Shown piece after piece: positions 44,579 to 56,444 of a DNA stretch of 64,000 nt. The notes under the pieces were generated by a model, which was not told where the DNA came from, searched no databases, and was given only the letters and a program-made list of their open reading frames with translations. Source of the stretch: Aurifilum marmelostoma (taxonomy: Eukaryota; Ascomycota; Sordariomycetes; Diaporthales; Cryphonectriaceae); the NCBI GenBank assembly GCA_027559495.1, contig JAMXSV010000017.1:1674001-1738000 (forward strand), in the 5' to 3' direction. Both the position numbers and the translations under genes were made by a program. Position 1 is the stretch's first letter; each line of letters opens with the position of its first letter.

Positions 44579-45763
44579 TCACATGAAGTCGTCATCGCCA
44601 AAAGTCTCCTCGTCATAAGCGGTGGTGTCGGTGACGGTAGGCCGGGAGATGGCGAGGGTGGTCTTGGTCTTTGCGGCCTTTGTCTTCTTGCCGCCGCCGG
44701 CGTTGGCCTTCTCCTCCTTCATCCTCTCGTTGCTGAGGGTGGTCAGGGCGCTGGCGACCTTCTTGATCTGGTCGGACTGCATCTCCTTGGCCAGAGCCTT
44801 GACGAACTCGGTCATGAAGATGGCGTACTGGGGCTTCTTGGAGTTGCCGGCGATGATGGGGGCGACGACCTCGCGCAGCGTCTCGAACTGGGACTTGGTC
44901 TTGGGGTCGAACAGCGGCATGGAGGACAGGTCGATGAGGTTCTCCGGGTTGTTGGGGTCAGGGACCACGGAGCCCTTGATGGTGGCCTTGCGGCTCGAGG
45001 GGACGGAGCCGACATCGCCGCCAAACAGGTCCTCGGCGTGCTTCAGATCAGCCTCCTTCTGCGCGGCTGCCAGGCGGGCGCGCTTCTCTGCCTCGGTCTC
45101 GTCCTCGTCGGACACGTCGGCGCCCTCCTCCTTGAGCCGCTGGCGCTCGGCGATCCGGTCTGCCATGCGCTGGGTCTTGGACTTCTTGTTGGCTTTGGCC
45201 TCTGCCTCGGCCTTGGCCTTGGCCTCGGCGACCTTCTTTGCCTTCTCGCGCTCGACTTCGGAATCTTCGGCGGCATCCCATGAGTCCAGGACCTTGTGAA
45301 AGAAAAAGAGAGGACGTCAGCAAGGTTCCGGCTATTGTCATGGGATAGGATTGGCGGTGGGTAGTGGAATCTCACATCATCGTCATCTTCCTCGTCGTCG
45401 AACTTGCGACGGCCGGCGGCGACAGTCTCCTCGGCAGGAGAGCTGGAATCAGCTTCTTCGTCGTCTACACATGAGGAGACATGTCAGTTCAGAATTCGAG
45501 CACGCTGGCGGGGATGAGCACCAGGCTCCCATCGACGAGCACAGGGCCGGCCTAAGGGGCACTCTGCATCTCTGCGACAGGACACTGCCGACCTAGCGAG
45601 AAGATATAAAGACAGAGATTCCTGGCTGGCTTCCTTCGAAAGAGCTGACTCTCGAAGGTTCGCTGAAATCTGGCTCGCAAAGGCCCCGCATCGTCCTAAT
45701 GCGCGAGATGATGGAACTGCTGGGCGGGTGAGGGCTTTCGAGCGACTTACCCCACTTTCCCAT
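44579..45763 (-). CDS. HCR1: translation initiation factor eIF3 subunit j (271 aa)
   Basis: Three minus-strand exons: a 13-nt first exon 45763-45751 (MGKW plus one base), then 45464-45376 and 45292-44579; 816 nt in frame. Reading: MGKWDDEEADSSSPAEE, then VLDSWDAAEDSEVE, a Lys/Ala/Glu coiled coil, LIDLSSMPLFDPKTKSQFE, and the C-terminal DEETFGDDDFM. All are eIF3j hallmarks, and length fits the family (about 265). The factor binds the 40S decoding centre, aids eIF3 function, ribosome recycling and 20S pre-rRNA processing. The tiny first exon was placed by splice signal and the family's acidic N terminus. Confidence 0.92.
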
Positions 45764-47456
45764 GATGACAGAATGCAGGAATTCCGAGATGAAAGAAGAG
45801 GAGGAAAAGAAAAAAAAAGAAGAAAGATCAAGTCGGTCAGTGAACCGTGAAAATGGAGAAGAGAGAGAAACAGAAAGGGACGCGAATGCGTTTTAGACAG
45901 CCGCAAGGGACAATGTCAAGGGTTGGGCGATTGTGCTGTAGATGTAAAGAAAGTCGGGCACAGACAAGAAGAAAAAAAAAAGAACACGCTCCGGTGTTAG
46001 GCGCGGGGATCAAGAGCCCAAGAATTGGCGGGTGACTCAGTTGCCAGCAAGGGTTGGTTGGCAGGTTGGGTACCAGGGCTGCAGGGGTACCTACGTAAAG
46101 CGATGGAGGGGCAGAGGGGTACTAACAATTTTGGAGGGGCTTGGCCAAGACAGGCGGGTCAGTGTTTCTTCTCACTAGCCACAGGCGATCGACGTACTGC
46201 CACATGGTCCTTAAATCAGCCACAAGTCTTCTGGTCCTTGTCCTTCTGCTGCCTGCTTTGACACCCATCTTCGACCATGCTGGTGTTCAAGCCATCCTCG
46301 ATTTCTCAAGTCTCTAGGCGAAAGACCATTCCTGATCTACTTGTGCAGATAACTTTATCTGTAGCATATTGTCAATCCTCAGCCGTGTTTCTCAGGTCTC
46401 AACCATGACTCTTCTCGAAGCCTCCGTCAACGTCCAACAGAGGACCACCTTGGTTCGAGTGGTGTATATAAGTATGCATTGTCTTGCATCCAATCATGGC
46501 CACCATCTGGTTTGCACGCCATTCGCACGTATGGCGTGAACGTGGCCGCGATAACGACGTTACACTTTCTCACATCCAGTTCCAAAGTACGGAGGAGTAC
46601 TCTCCACTGCTCCGGAGGCTGCCGACCTCGGACAAACAATGGTTACGTACCTTCAACCATGGGGTCCTATTGGCCTGGGTGGTGGTCCGCCTGGTTGCAT
46701 GAAACGTACTATAGTATGCAGGTAAGATTCCACTTGGCAAGAATCGCAACAGTGCCACTGTATAGGAAGCATCCATCTGGCAGGGCACTGTCCATTTTTG
46801 GCCGCATTAGGAAATGGCTGCAGCGTCTTCGAAACGCTCAGGAACATGCACACCTTTGTCCATGACGAGCGATGATGTTCAGCTGATTTGCCAGCGGACA
46901 AAATCTCTCAACAGTCCAGCTGGGCAAGCTGGATATGCTGTGCTCGGTCTCGCTCGGTCTTGCGATGTGGGACTGCCTACCAGAGCGTTAGATCCAGAGT
47001 ACGAGGTTACATGGTCGACTGCCGTTGGGACTCGGACGCACCCAAAAATCATGCATAGGAGCATCAAAGGAATCGCTGCTGACCCCCTCCTAACACCCCC
47101 CCCCCTCCCCAATGATGGAATTTCCGTTGGACATCCCGATCCCCAGCCCCCCTTTCCCCTCTGCTACGTAATGTGGGCAGCCGTTTTGGGCTTCTGGCCG
47201 AGGCTGTCATGCGAGATTGGGTGACATTGTGCTCACGTCGTACATCCCATCCAGTCTGGCCAGCCCCTGCAGCTGCAGTTGGATACACCAATCGCTTCGA
47301 TGCCTGCTTGTACGCCATACTGTCACACCCAACAGCTTACTGGAGGTAGGGGTACCAAAGGCTCCTGAGCTTGAATAAAAACCCGGGTCCTCATGGTGCT
47401 CCGGAGAGGGGCATGGCCCAGGGCTCAGCAGAGTCAACATCTCCTGCTCTGATCAG
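45764..47456. other. intergenic 1.7 kb
   Basis: HCR1 promoter on the left and adenylating-enzyme promoter on the right. Open frames of 60-136 codons lie on both strands without motifs. A 10-base C run is at 47096-47105. Confidence 0.45.
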
Positions 47457-49644
47457 ATGTCAACAATGACCCAGCATGAAGGCCCGAGGGGTCAGTCAAC
47501 AGCACTTCCGGATCATGGCAGACGTCTTCTGCCAGCCCTGATAGATGAGATTGCCCAGAATGATCCAGATCGGCCGTGGGCGAGCCTGCCGGTGGACGAC
47601 TGGGACTTGTCCCTTGGATACGAGGATATCAGCTTCGCAAGGCTGGCCAACGCCATCGACAAGCTGGCTCACTTTATCACCGATCATGTCGGCCAATCCC
47701 CTGCCGGCAGGTTCGATACCATACTCTATCTCGGCGTTCCTGACCTCAGGTATCCCATGATGCAGATGGCAGCGTGCAAGACAGGCTACCAGGTCTTGTT
47801 CCCCTCGCTGCTGAACACGCCCGACATCCACCTGAACCTTATAAAACAGTCACAGTGCAAGACCATCCTCAGTGCGGTCGGCGTGCACACCCAGGATATC
47901 ACCTCTGGCGAGGAGGCTGAGCTCCTCCGCCTCCAGATTCCAGAGCTTGACGACCTCCTCGACGGCGAGGTCAAGGCACCACCGTTCCCCTACACCAAGA
48001 CCTATGAAGAGGCCGCCCAGGATCCCTTTCTCATCCTGCACTCGTCCGGAACGACTGGAGATCCGAAGCTCGTCCGGATAAACCATGCAGCATTCGCCAC
48101 AATGGACCGGCAAGCCCTCTTGCCCGGTAAAGCGGCCGGTGCTGGTGGCCGGGGGTTCCTCAAGGACTGGGCGTTCCCAGGCAAGGGCGTCCGCACGTTG
48201 GTCGTCTCTCCGCCGTTCCATGGATCCTCCGCCTTCACCGCCCTCGGGGGCTCCGTCTTTGGCGAGGGTGTGTTTGTGCCTGGTTATCGCCATCGCGCGG
48301 TTGGCACTCAGGACATTTGCGATATTCTGGAGCATTCGAGGTGCACAAAGGCGCTCCTGACACCGTGTATGTCGCCGAAACCCTAAGGTGGCATTTCCTC
48401 ATCCTCTCTGCTGATCCTGGGCCATATAGGGATGATGGAAGACGTGGCCCGCAGGCCCGACGGTGCCTATTTTATAAAAAAGCTGGAATCTACTGCCTTT
48501 GGTGGGGGTAAGTTGTCCTGCTGTCTCACTCTGTGTTCTGTTCTCGAGCCCATGAGGCTTCTCGGCGGCCTTCTATGATTACTAGTAATTTCGCTGACCG
48601 TCGATGGTGCTCTCTTGTTTTGATGCTCAGCTATTCTCTCGCCCTTTGCCAGTAGGGAGTGGTCAAAACACACTCGTATCCAGAACGTCTGGGCATCGAC
48701 GGAAGCAGCCTTCGTACCGCAATTGAACCTGGTCGAGCCGGAAGAATACGAGTTCTGCCTGTTTGACACGGAGACGGCAGGCATCGAATTCCGCGACAGT
48801 GGTGCGGTGACGCTCGACAAGAACAATATACCGCGGCCACTCATGGAGATGGTCTTTGTCCTGACCCCCCAATCAGCGCCATACGCATTTTGGGCTCACA
48901 GAGAAGGATTACTTACTCACGACTTGAAGCCGTTGAACAATACGGGCCCGCCCGCCGAGGTCGAGGTTGGCGATCTCTGGATGCCACACCCGGACCCAGC
49001 CAAGGCGAGCTTTGCGTGGAGCTTCGCCGGACGGACGGACGACCTCATCAGTACGCGACACTCCTCCCATATTGGCTTCAGGGCCTTTCTGCACCGAGAA
49101 ATTAAGACGGGGGGGGGGGGGGTTGGGGAAGAAAAAAAAAAAAAAGAGGGAGGGAGGGGCCGGGTTATTTATGGCAGACAGATGCTAATATGTGTCATCG
49201 ACAGCATTCTCTACGGGGTCCAACTTTTATCCGATACCAATGCAGAAAGCATTGGACGCCAGCCCGAAAGTGAACCAGGCCCTCGTCTTCGGCATGGGCA
49301 GGCTACAACCCGTCGCCGTGATCGAGCTGGCAAAGGACGTCGCAGACGACCAGCAGACTCGGCAAGAGCTATGGGAGATCATCGAGGAACAGAACGAGAG
49401 GGTGCCGGCGTTTGGCCGCGTGCAGAGGAACCATATCCTCCTTGTCGAGCACGGCGGGTTCATCCGGACGGCGTCCAAGGGGACGGCGAGGCGCAAGGAG
49501 ATTGAGAAGAAGTATGCGGCACAGATCGATAAGATCTATGAGGATTTTGGCGACCAGTGGCAAGGCAGCAAAGACAGGTATGGATCGGTCATCGTCGAGA
49601 CGACTTTCTCATTCTTTACGTCAACAAACTCGGACGGCGATTAA
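47457..49644 (+). CDS. stand-alone NRPS-like adenylation (AMP-binding) enzyme (615 aa)
   Basis: Exons are 47457-48366, 48430-48507, 48631-49050 and 49205-49644 (1848 nt). The A3 core motif is clear: LHSSGTTGDPKLV. Other signals are a fold-typical substrate region (TLVVSPPFHGSSAF), an A5-like segment (NVWASTEAAF), an A7-like WSFAGRTDDLIS, and a C-terminal subdomain (PKVNQALVFGMGRLQPVAVI). The enzyme should activate a carboxylate with ATP. It is close to the A domains of fungal NRPS-like reductases, but no carrier protein, reductase or thioesterase follows before the stop at 49642. So it either acts alone or the downstream domains were lost. The third intron holds a 14-base G run and a 14-base A run. 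No other biosynthetic genes are beside it. Confidence 0.8.
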
Positions 49645-50586
49645 TTTTTTTTTAATTATTTCTCTGGGTCTCCACTACAGTCATCAACTTGCCTGGACAC
49701 AGTATCCCATGGGCTCTGCGCGAACGGACCGGCCTCATTGAGAGAGAGAGATTCTGAGGGTCAGAGAGACCTGATCGATTGAGTTGGTTGGGAAAGGGGG
49801 CAAGGGAGAAAGGGGGCTGTGACTTTGTCAGATCGCTAGCTTGAGACAATTTGCGTCGACCTAGTGCTTTGTTTGTGCTATGAAAAAGGAGAGGATTGAC
49901 GATACTCGGCATGGGACCAGAGGCGCCTGATGGGCCTGCAGGTTTTGGGCTGCATGAGGATTGCTGGCCCTCGCAACTCAGACCTTGCACAGAGCAGGGC
50001 AATCGCTTCGATACTTCCTAAAACCCCTCCTGTCAATTTATTTTTCTCCCCATCATTTACTATTGGGTTGAGGTCATTTTTAATTTGCAGAGGTGGACTT
50101 TTTTCTTGCCCACCAACTAAGCTTGCCGGCCCTGGTGTGACACTCTCGGCGTGATCGCCGTCTGGTCCAACAGCCGCCCGCCATGCATGGGCACACAGAA
50201 ACAACCTAATGTGTTTTTTTCTTCCCTTGCTCTCGCATTGATCTCATCCCATCTGCCCAGATGGCATCTGTCATATATTCTCCCCCGCCGAAATCTCGAT
50301 CAGAAGCGGGTCGATCGAAGACGTTCTTATTCGTATGCTGGTTCGCCAATCTGTTCTTCGCCCAACAAGTCCACTTTTAGTGCTTTCCCTTCTCTTCGTC
50401 CTCCAGTTTCCTTTTTCTTGATATACATAAAGTACACACAAGAAAGAAAAGAATTACGTTCCTTTTCGGTCATTACTCGACTCGAGGCTGCTGGGCAGTC
50501 CTTCTCACGGTGTCCCCATCATCACCAAATATCCCTCGTTGCAATAACAGCAACAACACCACGACCCATTGCGCAGAAAGTCTCTC

Positions 50587-50617
<31 letters not shown>

Positions 50618-50673
50618 TTTTTACAAAAAGCACACACAGATATTACTGCGGGTCTCGATATCACAAAAACAAA
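49645..50673. other. intergenic and leader of the 56-aa membrane protein gene
   Basis: Short chance frames only. The last 300 bases form a leader-like stretch with CT-rich sequence and a 25-base T run at 50598-50622, about 50 bases before the next ATG. Confidence 0.45.
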
Positions 50674-50844
50674 ATGGCCGCCGAGCAGGTCTTCAACAGC
50701 TTTCCCTTCCAGCCGACGCTCCTGGAGCTGGACTGGGCTGTGTTCATGTACATCTTCATCGTCGGCACGGTCATCGGCACGGCTCTGTTGTACAAGATTG
50801 TGAGCTGCTGCGCGAACCACGTCTCGGAGGATGCGATCGTGTAG
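50674..50844 (+). CDS. 56-aa single-pass membrane micropeptide
   Basis: A short complete frame with a good start context (aaaATGGCC) and a stop at 50842. The peptide opens MAAEQVFNSFPFQPTLLELD and then has one strong membrane helix (WAVFMYIFIVGTVIGTALLY). It ends in a short tail with two adjacent Cys (IVSCCANH) and acidic residues. No signal-peptide cleavage site is convincing, so it is probably a small membrane protein. I do not recognise a named family. A preceding T-rich leader and a 13-base G run 16 nt after the stop flank it. The ordered layout (polar start, helix, polar end) makes chance unlikely, but conservation is untested. Confidence 0.6.
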   Translation: MAAEQVFNSFPFQPTLLELDWAVFMYIFIVGTVIGTALLYKIVSCCANHVSEDAIV

Positions 50845-52212
50845 ATGAAGGGCCGCGGGAGGGGGGGGGGGGGAAGACGAGAACATCTTGGAGAGAGCGT
50901 ATTTATAGCGGGCGGCTCGGGCGCCGGTGTAAAGGTTTGCAGGCCACCATCCGTTTTTCTTTTCTTTTCTTTTTTTCTTGGCTTCCTCATGCATTATGGC
51001 TGACAAGTAATTCACAGCGAGAGGGATTGTCATGATCTGACCTCAATGTTCAAATATTTAATCACACGATTTTCTTTTTTCAGTCCGGCGCACTGCGTGC
51101 GTGGTATCTACCTGGCTGTCATCTGGCGCTACTGCCGCGCATATATATACACTCGACAACCATCACTGGCCCTGACAACACCGGCGTGGCCCTGGAGGCA
51201 CTGACTGGGGTCCTACTTGCATATACATCGTCGGCATGCGGCTGGGCCCTCTGTGCAAGACTAAGGCTTGTACTCGTACTCGGATCGAGGGAACTGTCCT
51301 CAGTATCGATGAGCAGTCGGCAGGCAGGGGGGGGCAAACATTTGTACACAATCTGGTGACATGGAGATGTACGGGGATCAGAGTGGAAGATATCATCCAG
51401 GAATGGCTGAATCTGCAGCCTGAACGAGCAATTTCCTCTTGGATATAAAATAATATGACGAGGCTTTTCTTCCTCACGTTGAGAGACGGTGCTGTGCTCA
51501 TCCAGCTTGCTCGATATTTCTGTCTTCTCGTCCAGGCTGTGCCAGTGACTTGTTCCGGGACATAAAAATACAAAAAGGACAAAGCCTCGTCTCAATAGGG
51601 TGCATCCTCCCGTCCTGACCGAGAGTGAGAAAAGAAAAAAAGAAGGGGGGGGGGGGAGGTGATAATCCTATAGCTCGCTTTTGCTTTTTCCCTTTCTGCT
51701 TTGCTTCTTATTATCGTCCCTGTTAGCCCCTGACTCTGGTATGATAATCCGAGTCTCAGTCTCCAGAGGGGGCTAGATATAGTGTGTGTGTGTGTGTGCG
51801 TGCGTATGTGTAATGTGTGAGGTGGGTTTTGGTTTGGTTACATGGCGTGTTTTGGGAGGTTCCTCCCTTCAAAGGTTGGTGAAAAGGAGGGGGGAGGGGG
51901 GACGTCATAGTTGCTCCTGAACCCTGCTTGTTTTCGCCACGCCCTCTGACATAGCAGCCTCACCTGCTTGTTGTGGCTGGGCTCGCTCACTCACCGTCCT
52001 GATGACGGTTCTCGAAACAAAACATTTCTTTCTCTGGACATGAAAAATCTGGGTGAAAAGAAACGAGATTTATCATTTACCAAAAGATCGAACAAAAGGG
52101 TGGAAGAATAAATCTATATCCATCCTACCACCCCAAGTTTATTCATCACCACGCAAGGAATTAAACCCCCCCCCCCTCCCACGTCGCCTCAGCAAAAAAA
52201 AAACCTCACAAG
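50845..52212. other. intergenic 1.4 kb
   Basis: No gene. It contains G runs at 50861-50873 and 51645-51656, a TG repeat near 51,782-51,800, and an 11-base C run at 52166-52176 about 37 nt before the next start. Confidence 0.5.
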
Positions 52213-52629
52213 ATGCCCAACGAAGGCCTGATCCCCTACGTCCAGCGCCGGATCCGCGAAGGCGTAGGCATGGCAGGCGACGCGACGGGCAACTTTGTCA
52301 ACGCCAACGGAAAAGCGGCGCAGGACGCCGCGCGGACGGCAGGGGCGCGCGTCGACAGCCTCGGCCGCAGCATCAGCGGGTCGGGCAAGACGGCCAGCAG
52401 GTCGACCAACACCTACGCGCAGGCCCTGGGGCGGCAGGTGCAGAGCTGTGCGGGCGCGGCGGGGCGGCAGGTCGGCGCGGCGGGGCGGTTTGTGGACGGG
52501 AGCGGGCGCGCGGCGGGAGGACGGGTGGGGGATCTTGGGAATAGTGTCAAGGATGCCAGTGGGGCGAGGGGCAAGAGGATGTCTACGCCGGGGAATCCGC
52601 TTGGGCTGAGGGGGAAGAGGGCGGTCTGA
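52213..52629 (+). CDS. small basic Gly/Ala/Arg-rich protein (138 aa)
   Basis: One exon from ATG 52213 to TGA 52627. The N terminus is MPNEGLIPYVQRRIREGVGM, followed by GDATGNFVNANGKAAQDAA. The rest is a loose repeat of short amphipathic units (GRSISGSGKTASRSTN, GRQVGAAGRFVDGSGRAAGG) rich in Gly, Ala, Ser and Arg, net basic. No membrane helix or signal peptide is seen. The pattern resembles LEA-like or stress-associated small fungal proteins, which is an impression and not a proven homology. The start context (cacaagATG) is fair. A 14-base G run begins 8 nt after the stop. Confidence 0.65.
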   Translation: MPNEGLIPYVQRRIREGVGMAGDATGNFVNANGKAAQDAARTAGARVDSLGRSISGSGKTASRSTNTYAQALGRQVQSCAGAAGRQVGAAGRFVDGSGRAAGGRVGDLGNSVKDASGARGKRMSTPGNPLGLRGKRAV

Positions 52630-54013
52630 TTGGGAGAGGGGGGGGGGGGGGAGAGGAGGAGGAGATCATGGATCAAGTATACCCTGGAGACGAGTGACGG
52701 AGGCACAGGATTGCTGGAAACATCGTTTTGCATACACCTACCGCGCAGTTCCTGAGGATCATGTCTCAAGCACGCCGGAGAAATTGGATACAATGCGTCA
52801 ATGAGGACGATGTCGGCCTGGCAGGGCATGGCTGGCAATCAAGTCGCTGGACGATAGTCGCGGTCTGCATCAACAAATACTATTGTCTGATGCAATAAGA
52901 GAAAATCAAAGGTAGACGAATAAAAGAACAGACGAAGGAAGAACCCCCCCCCCCCCAAAAAAAAAAAAAAAAAACAAATATGTTACTACTGGCCTCCCCA
53001 CCAAGCTCAAGAATCAGTGTAACACGATTGGCCAGCCGCATTCTTTCTTCGGAAACGGCCCGGACTTCACTGTACTGTCCCATAGCAGCACCCGAGCCCT
53101 CCCGAAAATGGAGCCCCCTTCTAAGCCCAGCAAATCCCTTCTTACACCTTACAAAAACTCCTGTCCCGCTGACCTCGCAGAGTTTTCTGGTTGGTCTGTG
53201 TCAGAGAGACAAGAGAGACCCATATCCCGACATTCTCTCGTCGTTCTCGTAATGTTGAGGTCATCCGGCCTTTGCTCTGGCGTAGGGTGTCAAGACTCAA
53301 ACATGGGGTTTCCTAGTTGCGGTTTGCTGTGGTTCGGGACACAAACACACGAGGCTGAGGGCGGTCCCGCTCAAGCTCCAACCCCCCCCCCCCCCGGCCT
53401 CTCTTTCCTAACAGCGCTGCTGTACCAACTACATTATAGTACTGCAATACAGTACATGCCATATGTGATCTTTGGCACCCACCACTGCTTCTGCATTCTC
53501 TTCGGGTTCCTCCGCGTGCTAAGCATGTTTCTTAATTATGGGCCCGGAATTGACTAATATTCTTCACTCATTTTGTTCCATTTTTTTTTTCTTTTTGTTT
53601 TGTAAACTTTCAACTTGGCGGAGAAGCCGGGTTGTATTCGTGGCCATGAGCGGCCCGTTTCGCCAGTCAGCATCTGCGTCCAAGTTGCTCCGGCTGTGCC
53701 CGCAACCAAGCCCCTTTGATGACTGGACTAGATGAGATTCAGCGGGCTGAGGTAGTGGCTGTCAACGACATGATTTGAGTTGTAAGAGCAAGGGAAAGGA
53801 GGGAAAGTGAAATTAGATAAATACATAATCATAGCCTTGTGTCCTGTGTGGATTTCTATGGCCTACTTTCCAGCTATAATTGCTTCTTCATACGCACCAA
53901 CAAATCCCATCCAAGGCTGCAACATCCATCTACACACCGCTACACAGAAATATACACAGGCTTAAAAAACCGGTTCGACATTCAAATTCAATCAACACAC
54001 TCCACAACATCCA
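52630..54013. other. intergenic 1.4 kb, AOX promoter
   Basis: No gene supported; a 149-codon frame at 53108-53557 passes through a 14-base C run (53382-53395). Another C run with a long A run lies at 52944-52974. The right end should hold the AOX promoter. I found no certain regulator site. Confidence 0.45.
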
Positions 54014-55367
54014 ATGTTTGCACCACGAGTGAACAACAAGCTCTGCTCGCCTAGGCAAGCAGCCCAGCTCAGCAGGGCCGTGGCTCCCCCTCCTCCCGAC
54101 CTCGACCTGCTGCTCCGCTCACTCCTCCTCCCTCGTGGGACTACGACTCGCCTCCGATATCTCGTCCTCCTCCTCCTCCTCCCGCCGGTCCTTTTCCACA
54201 ACACCCGCCAACCGCCTCCGCGACTTCTTCCCGGCCAAGGAGACAGCCCAGATCCGCACCACCCCGCCCGCCTGGCCGCACCATGGCTACACCGAGGCCG
54301 AGATGCTGGCTGTCGTCCCGGGCCACAGGGAGCCGGTGACGTGGGGTGACAAGCTCGCGTGGGCCCTGATCAGGACGTCGCGGTGGTGCATGGATAGAGC
54401 CACAGGCATGTCCAAGGACCAGAAGACGGATAAGAAGCGGCCCATGACGGCCGTGGTTGCAGAAAGACCCTTGACGGAACAGCAGTGGGTAAGTTCTTGT
54501 CCCCTCATCAGGACAAGGAAGCGAGAAGGACAAAGATGGAGCAAAGAGATAGGGGTTGTCTTTTTTAAAGAAAAAAACAAAAATAATAAGCATCCGGGCT
54601 GACAAAAGATAAATCATCACAGCTCGTCCGGTTCATCTTCCTCGAGTCCATCGCAGGCGTGCCGGGCATGGTGGCCGGCATGCTCAGGCACCTGCGGTCG
54701 CTGCGGGCCCTGAAGCGCGACAACGGCTGGATCGAGACCCTGCTCGAGGAGTCGTACAATGAGCGCATGCACCTGCTCACCTTTATGAAGATGTGCGAGC
54801 CCGGCTGGCTCATGAAGTTCCTCATCCTGGGTGCTCAGGGCGTGTACTTTGTAAGTTCCTTCTCTTTTTCTTCTTCTTTTTTCTTTTCTTTTTGTCTTGT
54901 TCTTTCTTCTCCCTTACCAAATATTGTTTTTTTTTTCTTCTTTCAAGCCAATAAACATCCACTAACGTTATAATCACGTCTTCCAGAACGCCATGTTCCT
55001 CTCCTACCTCATCAGCCCCAAGATCTGCCACCGCTTCGTGGGCTACCTCGAGGAAGAAGCCGTCCACACGTACACGCGCGCCATCCACGAGCTGGACGGG
55101 GGCCACCTCGCCAAGTGGGCTGACCCGGGCTTCGAGGTGCCCGACATCGCCGTCGCGTACTGGAAGATGCCCGAGGGCCGCCGCACCATGCGGGACCTGA
55201 TCCTGTACATCCGCGCCGACGAGGCCGGCCACCGCGGGGTGAACCACACGCTCGGCAACCTGGACCAGAAGGAGGACCCGAACCCCTTTGTGAGCCAGTA
55301 CAGGGACGGGCATCGGCTGTCGCCCATGACGAACCCTGCGGGGTGGGAGAGGGAGGAGGTGTTGTGA
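54014..55367 (+). CDS. AOX1: mitochondrial alternative oxidase, with one frame break in the presequence
   Basis: Exons are 54014-54488, 54623-54850 and 54987-55367. The product transfers electrons from ubiquinol to oxygen in the mitochondrial inner membrane, bypassing complexes III and IV. Diiron ligands are present: LLEESYNERMH, GYLEEEAVHTY and RADEAGHRGVNH (the usual Val between DEA and His is Gly). The start MFAPRVNNKLCSPRQAAQLS resembles fungal AOX N termini, but that frame does not continue into the RSFSTTPANRLRDFF region, which lies in the +1 frame with no ATG of its own. Removing one base near the C run at 54086-54090 joins them and gives 360 residues, the normal length. A sequence error is likelier than a real null. 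Confidence 0.92.
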
Positions 55368-56402
55368 GGTTGAAGAGGAAGGGGGGGGGGGTTTAGTGAG
55401 AGGTGAGAGCGGATGGTGTGTTTTTTGATATGCGTGGAGAAATTCCCTACTCTTGGATACCCTTGATATAGACTGCTTGCAGCAGAATATACAGTCGTCA
55501 CTGACTACCGCATCGTGCGCTCATTTCACCCCCCACGGAAGCATGTGGAGAGGAAATTTAAAAAAGGAGAGGTCTTTCTTGGCCTGCTTCTTGCAGACAT
55601 CATCACTCCTCTCACACGCACACAATGTCTCGCTAGAAAGCACTGCCAGCAAGGTGTGTTTGTGGATGACAGCCTGGGCACCCAAGAGACGACGAATGCC
55701 TGAGATGTGTTTGTATTTCCAGACCAGCCATCACGCAAAACCCCCCTTCTTCTTCCAAATCGGGCGTAGGACAATCAGCACTGCCGATTCCTTCCCTTGC
55801 TGTCGATCCTTCGTAAACTTTTCTAGAAGGACAAATAAACCAAAATAAGGGAATGGAAGGGTGGGTGACGATGGGAAGAAGGAGGGGGGGGGTGGGCAAC
55901 AGGCAGAAAGCGGAGAGAAAACAGAACGGGTCGGGGTCAGCCCTAGGCATCTCACCCGCAGCGGCTGGCTGCGTCCTGGTTACCGGTCAAGGGGAAAAAA
56001 AAAAGAACAATAACTGTCTCTCTCTTTCTTGTTCCTCTGTGTGTGTGGGGGTGGGCACCCCTCAGCCGTTTTTACCTCGTCTTGATTCGGCAGAATGTGG
56101 GCGCTTCAGAGGAGGCAGTGCTCACATCTCATGCCCTTGGTCATCCCAAGGCGGGCATTTGCGTCAAGTTCTTGTCCTGTGGGGAAGATGAGCCGTTGGA
56201 AATAAAAGGCAGACAGGGCACATCAAGGATAAAATTTCAGAAATCACCATGAATACCGTCAAAAAGAGAGAGAGAGAAGGGCAGTGTGGCAGTGTGGCAG
56301 TGTGAGGGATCGACAGAAAATGACGTGCAGATCTTCGGAAGGTGGAAGAGTGGATGAAAAGTTCGGTAAGTAAAAAGCAGCTGACGAGAAGATGCGGTCA
56401 GG

Positions 56403-56403
<1 letters not shown>

Positions 56404-56444
<41 letters not shown>
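56404..56444. repeat. TGC/CTG trinucleotide repeat, about 13 units
   Basis: Forty-one bases of perfect TGC repeat. On the minus strand it reads as a poly-Ser or poly-Gln or poly-Ala frame depending on phase, inside a 105-codon frame without other support. Most likely a non-coding microsatellite. A short tandem GTGTGGCA unit sits about 100 bases before it (56281-56305). Confidence 0.9.
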
